A stretch of DNA of 18,893 nucleotides, taken from NCBI GenBank assembly GCA_023400405.1, contig JAEXFD010000051.1, positions 1 through 18,893 of the forward strand. Direction: 5' to 3'. The position numbers and the translations under genes are program-made. The notes below the pieces were generated by a model. The model searched no databases, had not been told where the DNA came from, and saw only the letters and a program-made list of their open reading frames with translations. Of the stretch, positions 14,683 through 18,893 are shown one piece after another. Each line of letters starts with the position of its first letter. Within the stretch, counting starts at the first letter, position 1. The stretch comes from Pseudomonadota bacterium. GTDB taxonomy: Bacteria > Pseudomonadota > Alphaproteobacteria > Sphingomonadales > Sphingomonadaceae.

Positions 14683-14770
14683 CACCGTCGCCCCAGCGAA
14701 AGCTGGGGCCTCCCACCACAGAGCGAACGGCCCGTGGCGGGAGATGCCAGCCTTCGCTGGCATGACGGTG
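14683..14770. repeat. two-armed palindromic repeat between dnaK and dnaJ
   Basis: Arm 1 (14683-14717) and arm 2 (14736-14770) are reverse complements at 27 of 35 positions. Each arm also contains its own hairpin: CCCCAGCGAAAGCTGGGG in arm 1 and TGCCAGCCTTCGCTGGCA in arm 2. Differences between the arms keep each local hairpin paired, which suggests selection for folded RNA or DNA. A single-arm relative lies at 5904-5933. In the dnaK-dnaJ transcript this element would fold in the spacer. Confidence 0.82.
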
Positions 14771-14784
14771 GAGGCGCATCCAGA

Positions 14785-16695
<1,911 letters not shown>

Positions 16696-16780
16696 GGTCC
16701 CTCGTTGGCCCCCAGTTACATCCAAAAACCCGGCCCCCGCGCCCCGTTTCGGCAGCGTGGAGAACCGCTCACGATCGGCG

Positions 16781-16808
16781 ATATAGGTGCGCTTGCGCTT
16801 GCCGCAAG
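16781..16808 (-). promoter_or_regulatory. RpoH (sigma-32) promoter of dnaK
   Basis: On the - strand, CTTG (16805-16808) is followed after 17 bases by CCTATAT (16781-16787). This fits the heat-shock consensus CTTG-N16-CCCCATNT, aligning as CTTG-N16-ACCTATAT. Transcription would start near 16775, giving a leader of about 80 nt. The -35 region lies in a partial palindrome (CTTGCGGCAAG). No CIRCE element is present, which agrees with sigma-32 rather than HrcA control. Confidence 0.65.
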
Positions 16809-16855
16809 AAGGGCGGGATTCTAGGAGCTTTCCCATTCCGGGAGGGAGTTTTGCG

Positions 16856-17296
16856 ATGCGTGGATTTATGGGACTTGCACTGCTGGCGGCCGTGTCGGCC
16901 TGCGCGCCGAAGAGCGATCTTGCCGCGACGAACGGCTGGGTGCGCCTTCCCGCCGTCACCGGCCAGCCAGGCGCGGCCTATTTCACCCTGCACGGCGGCG
17001 CGAAGGACGATACGCTGCTCGCCGTCTCGACCCCCGCGGCGCTCAAGACCGAGATGCATGAGAGCATGAAGGGCGCTGGCGGCATGATGACCATGTCCCC
17101 CCTCGCCCAGCTCGCCGTCCCCGCCGGCGGCGAGGTCCAGTTCGCGCCGGGCGGCAAGCACGTCATGCTCTTCTCGATCGGACCCGCGGTGAAGGCCGGC
17201 GGCACCGTCCCGCTCACCCTCGCCTTCGCCAGCGGCAAGACCCTGCGCCTCGATGCCAAGGTGGTCGGCGCCGGCGATCCGCCGCCGGGGCAATAA
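16856..17296 (+). CDS. PCu(A)C copper chaperone, predicted lipoprotein
   Basis: This 146-aa protein is of the DUF461/PCu(A)C type, which delivers Cu(I) to the CuA or CuB site of cytochrome oxidase in the periplasm. The N-terminus MRGFMGLALLAAVSAC is a signal peptide with a lipobox (VSAC, lipid Cys16), so it is probably anchored in a membrane. The copper site is visible: Met67-His68, Met71, a Met-rich turn (Met77, 78, 80), then His102-x-Met104, close to the family HM-x10-M-x21-HxM pattern. The ATG at 16856 follows GGAGGGAG; the longer open frame lies in the dnaK promoter region and is rejected. It is divergent from dnaK and 64 nt upstream of a PH-domain gene. No Sco or oxidase genes are present. 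Confidence 0.88.
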   Translation: MRGFMGLALLAAVSACAPKSDLAATNGWVRLPAVTGQPGAAYFTLHGGAKDDTLLAVSTPAALKTEMHESMKGAGGMMTMSPLAQLAVPAGGEVQFAPGGKHVMLFSIGPAVKAGGTVPLTLAFASGKTLRLDAKVVGAGDPPPGQ

Positions 17297-17360
17297 ATCC
17301 GGCCGGGATGACGGCGCCTCCGAAGCCCGCTATCCTCCCCGCACAGGGAGACCCATCGCC

Positions 17361-17888
17361 ATGCCCCAAGTGCTAGACCGTTTCCGTTCCTCGACGCTGG
17401 GCTGGCTGCTCGGCAGCCTCGCCGGCTGGGGCACGATGCTGCTGATCGTCGGCGGCCTGATCGCGACCTTCTATTTCCTCGCCCAGGGCACGCTGCAGGA
17501 TACCGCGCTGATCGCCCCGGCGCTGCTCGTCATCGGCCTGGCCATCCTCGTCGTGAAGTGGCTCGCCAATCTCGAGATCGCCTATGAGCTCACCGAAGAC
17601 CGGCTGATCCTCCACCGCGGCATCCTGCGCAAGTCGATCGACGAGATCGAGCTATACCGGGTCAAGGACGTCCGCATCGACTTCTCGATCGTCAACCAGC
17701 TCGCCGATATCGGCACGATCAGCATCGCCTCGTCGGACGAGACCACCCGCGACGCCCCGCTCGTCATCCGCGACGTCGCCCAGGCCCGCCTGCGCCGCGA
17801 AAAGCTGCGCGAGCTGGTCGACACCGCCCGCCGCAACCGCGGCGTGCGCGAGATCGACATGGTGCAGGAAGGGCTGGGCGAGCCCTGA
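17361..17888 (+). CDS. membrane protein with bacterial PH (YdbS-like) domain
   Basis: This is a 175-aa protein with two membrane helices in its N-terminal part (about 22-42 and 50-68), followed by a bacterial PH domain. The stretch YELTEDRLILHRGILRKSID, then IELYRVKDVRIDFSIVNQLADIGTISI, is typical of the bPH2/YdbS-type domain, with the usual start of a beta-sandwich after the membrane anchor. A charged tail ends REIDMVQEGLGEP. The function of bacterial PH proteins is poorly known; membrane or lipid association is likely. The ATG at 17361 has CAGGGAG upstream; the longer frame overlaps the preceding gene. It follows the PCu(A)C gene by 64 nt and is probably in the same operon. Confidence 0.85.
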   Translation: MPQVLDRFRSSTLGWLLGSLAGWGTMLLIVGGLIATFYFLAQGTLQDTALIAPALLVIGLAILVVKWLANLEIAYELTEDRLILHRGILRKSIDEIELYRVKDVRIDFSIVNQLADIGTISIASSDETTRDAPLVIRDVAQARLRREKLRELVDTARRNRGVREIDMVQEGLGEP

Positions 17889-17921
17889 TCTTCTCGCGCA
17901 AGGGATCGGAACGGCGCGCGC

Positions 17922-18230
17922 CTAGGTCAGCGCGTCGTAGGCGAGATACCCAGCGACCAGGGCATAGATGAGGACGAGCATCCAATATTGGAAAGGGTCC
18001 GCATTGCGCCGAACCCAACCAGCGCGTTCGGTCATCGTCGCCCGAGCCCAGACCTTTCCCGCCGCCAGCCCGTGCCCGGCCAGCCCACCAAAGCCGCAGG
18101 CGAACAGCCCGGGAACCAAGAAGCCATCGCGCGAATAGCCCATCGCCGTGTCGCCGGCGAGCGCCAACCCGAACAGCGTCGTCAGTCCGGCCCATAGCAT
18201 CAGCCCTTCAGGGAGCGACCAGGGGCGCAT
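17922..18230 (-). CDS. small three-helix membrane protein, hypothetical
   Basis: This is a 102-aa protein with about three hydrophobic segments (about 9-26, 37-57 and 81-99) separated by short polar loops, the second loop being Arg-rich (WARATMTERAGWVRRN). I recognise no family. It converges with the PH-domain gene and diverges from the HExxH protein. The ATG at 18230 lacks a clear ribosome site. Hydrophobicity pattern and codon use support a real gene, but the evidence is limited. Confidence 0.6.
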   Translation of the reverse strand: MRPWSLPEGLMLWAGLTTLFGLALAGDTAMGYSRDGFLVPGLFACGFGGLAGHGLAAGKVWARATMTERAGWVRRNADPFQYWMLVLIYALVAGYLAYDALT

Positions 18231-18293
18231 ATGCCGACGCTAGGATAGCGCCGAATCGATGACAAGCGACATCAACAGGCCCATCTAGCCAGC

Positions 18294-18755
18294 ATGGCCG
18301 CCTCCCGACCACTCACCCTCGGAGAGGCCGAACTCGCCCGCAGCGTGTTCGGCAACGCGCTTGATCCCGCCCGCGCCCGCGTCGCCAATCGCAAATGGGC
18401 GTTCTTCCAGCCCAGGAACACCACGATGGCGCCGCTCGGCACCATCCACTTCAATCCCGCCTCGGGCCTCTATCGCGACGACTTCGCCACCGCGCCGCTC
18501 GCCCTGCAGGGGCTGTTCGTCCATGAGCTCGTCCATGTCTGGCAGCACCAGTCGGGCCTGTTCCTGCCGCTCAGCCGCCATCCGTTCTGCCGCTATGGCT
18601 ATGCGATCGAGCCCGGCCGGCCGTTCGCGCGCTATGGCATCGAGCAACAAGCCGAGATCGTCCGCCACGCCTTCCTGATCGGCCGGGGCGCGGCGGTGCC
18701 CGGGGCGGCACCGCTCGACGCCTATCGCGCGCTGATCCCCTTCACGCCCGCCTGA
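18294..18755 (+). CDS. HExxH metallopeptidase-like protein (sphingomonad 'vgr-related' type)
   Basis: This 153-aa protein carries His77-Glu78-Leu-Val-His81 in LFVHELVHVWQHQSG, the zinc motif HExxH, with a downstream acidic helix (GIEQQAEIVRHAF, Glu117/Glu121) that could give the third ligand as in gluzincin peptidases. No signal peptide or membrane helix is visible. I recall proteins of this pattern in sphingomonads labelled 'vgr-related', but nothing links it to type VI secretion here. Peptidase activity and substrate are unknown. The ATG has no strong ribosome site. Its TGA (18753-18755) directly abuts the stop of the convergent gene. Confidence 0.7.
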   Translation: MAASRPLTLGEAELARSVFGNALDPARARVANRKWAFFQPRNTTMAPLGTIHFNPASGLYRDDFATAPLALQGLFVHELVHVWQHQSGLFLPLSRHPFCRYGYAIEPGRPFARYGIEQQAEIVRHAFLIGRGAAVPGAAPLDAYRALIPFTPA

Positions 18756-18893
18756 TCAATCGGGCTTCTCCGCCTCGATCTTGCGCGCCTCCACGCGCGC
18801 CGGGTTCTCGCGCACCGCTCGCGGCGGCGGTGGCGGCGGCGTGCTCGGCCGGGGCGGCGGTGGGGATGCGCTCGGCGCCGGCCGGGGCGGTTC
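18756..18893 (-). CDS. C-terminal end of a proline-rich protein (partial)
   Basis: On the - strand the frame is open from the window end to a TGA at 18756-18758, giving 45 residues. The first part is a Pro-rich stretch (PPPPRPSTPPPPPPRAV), then a charged tail ending ARKIEAEKPD. Such tails occur in envelope and TonB-like proteins, but no domain is visible and the start lies outside the window. The stop abuts the stop of the HExxH gene (TGATCA at the join). It is a plausible partial gene rather than a certain one. Confidence 0.45.
   Translation of the reverse strand, partial: EPPRPAPSASPPPPRPSTPPPPPPRAVRENPARVEARKIEAEKPD

Noticed and set aside
16696..16959. N-terminal extension of the DnaK frame
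   Set aside because: DnaK begins at MAKVIGIDLGTT. The extension covers the RpoH promoter and the start of the divergent copper chaperone gene.
18294..18755. Type VI secretion (Vgr) component
   Set aside because: The protein is far too short for a VgrG spike, has an HExxH motif instead, and no type VI genes are nearby.

Overview
The window looks like chromosomal DNA from a sphingomonad-type alphaproteobacterium (Sphingomonas or a close relative). The evidence is high GC with strong third-position GC bias, an F0 cluster in the order atpI-atpB-atpE-b'-b without the F1 genes, a dnaK-dnaJ pair, a bphO-bphP phytochrome pair, and several intergenic palindrome families of the kind common in sphingomonads. 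The window opens with a 29-G homopolymer, which suggests a contig edge or a sequencing artefact.

Layout. (1) 149-892 (+): a SAM-methyltransferase-fold protein with an apparent signal peptide, closed by a large inverted repeat. (2) 1013-5755 (-): an F0 ATP synthase operon (atpI, atpB, atpE, b', b), then on the same strand a CHASE3 hybrid histidine kinase and a small membrane protein. (3) 6011-6706 (+): radC, sharing a terminator hairpin with the convergent gene for an exported EF-hand protein (6789-7340, -). (4) 7550-11962 (+): purB, bphO and bphP with overlapping reading frames, bphO and bphP both apparently starting at TTG. A PG-binding/M15-type peptidase gene follows (12012-12818). (5) 12895-13269 (-): a glycine-zipper envelope protein with an RYD-rich repeat. 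(6) 13539-16695 (-): dnaK-dnaJ with a good RpoH-type promoter and a structured repeat between the two genes. (7) 16856-17888 (+): a PCu(A)C copper-chaperone lipoprotein and a bacterial PH-domain membrane protein. (8) 17922-18230 (-): a small membrane protein. (9) 18294-18755 (+): an HExxH protein of the sphingomonad 'vgr-related' type. (10) 18756-18893 (-): the proline-rich C-terminus of a gene running out of the window. No gene-free stretch exceeds 300 bases; the longest (13270-13538, 7341-7549, 5756-6010) hold repeats and promoter regions.

How the parts work together. Most of the window is housekeeping: the membrane part of ATP synthase, purine synthesis, protein folding. The accessory interest lies in the light-sensing cassette. 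bphO would supply biliverdin from heme to bphP, a complete PAS-GAF-PHY phytochrome with an HWE-type kinase and a fused receiver, and its translation appears coupled to purB. The second theme is repeats: three palindromic families sit between genes, and one has a half-copy inside the bphO coding sequence, where it keeps the frame. I do not see a clear new multi-gene system (no CRISPR, transposase, prophage or defence island). The best leads are the repeat-derived peptide in BphO, the altered chromophore-site motif in BphP, and the repeat between dnaK and dnaJ.
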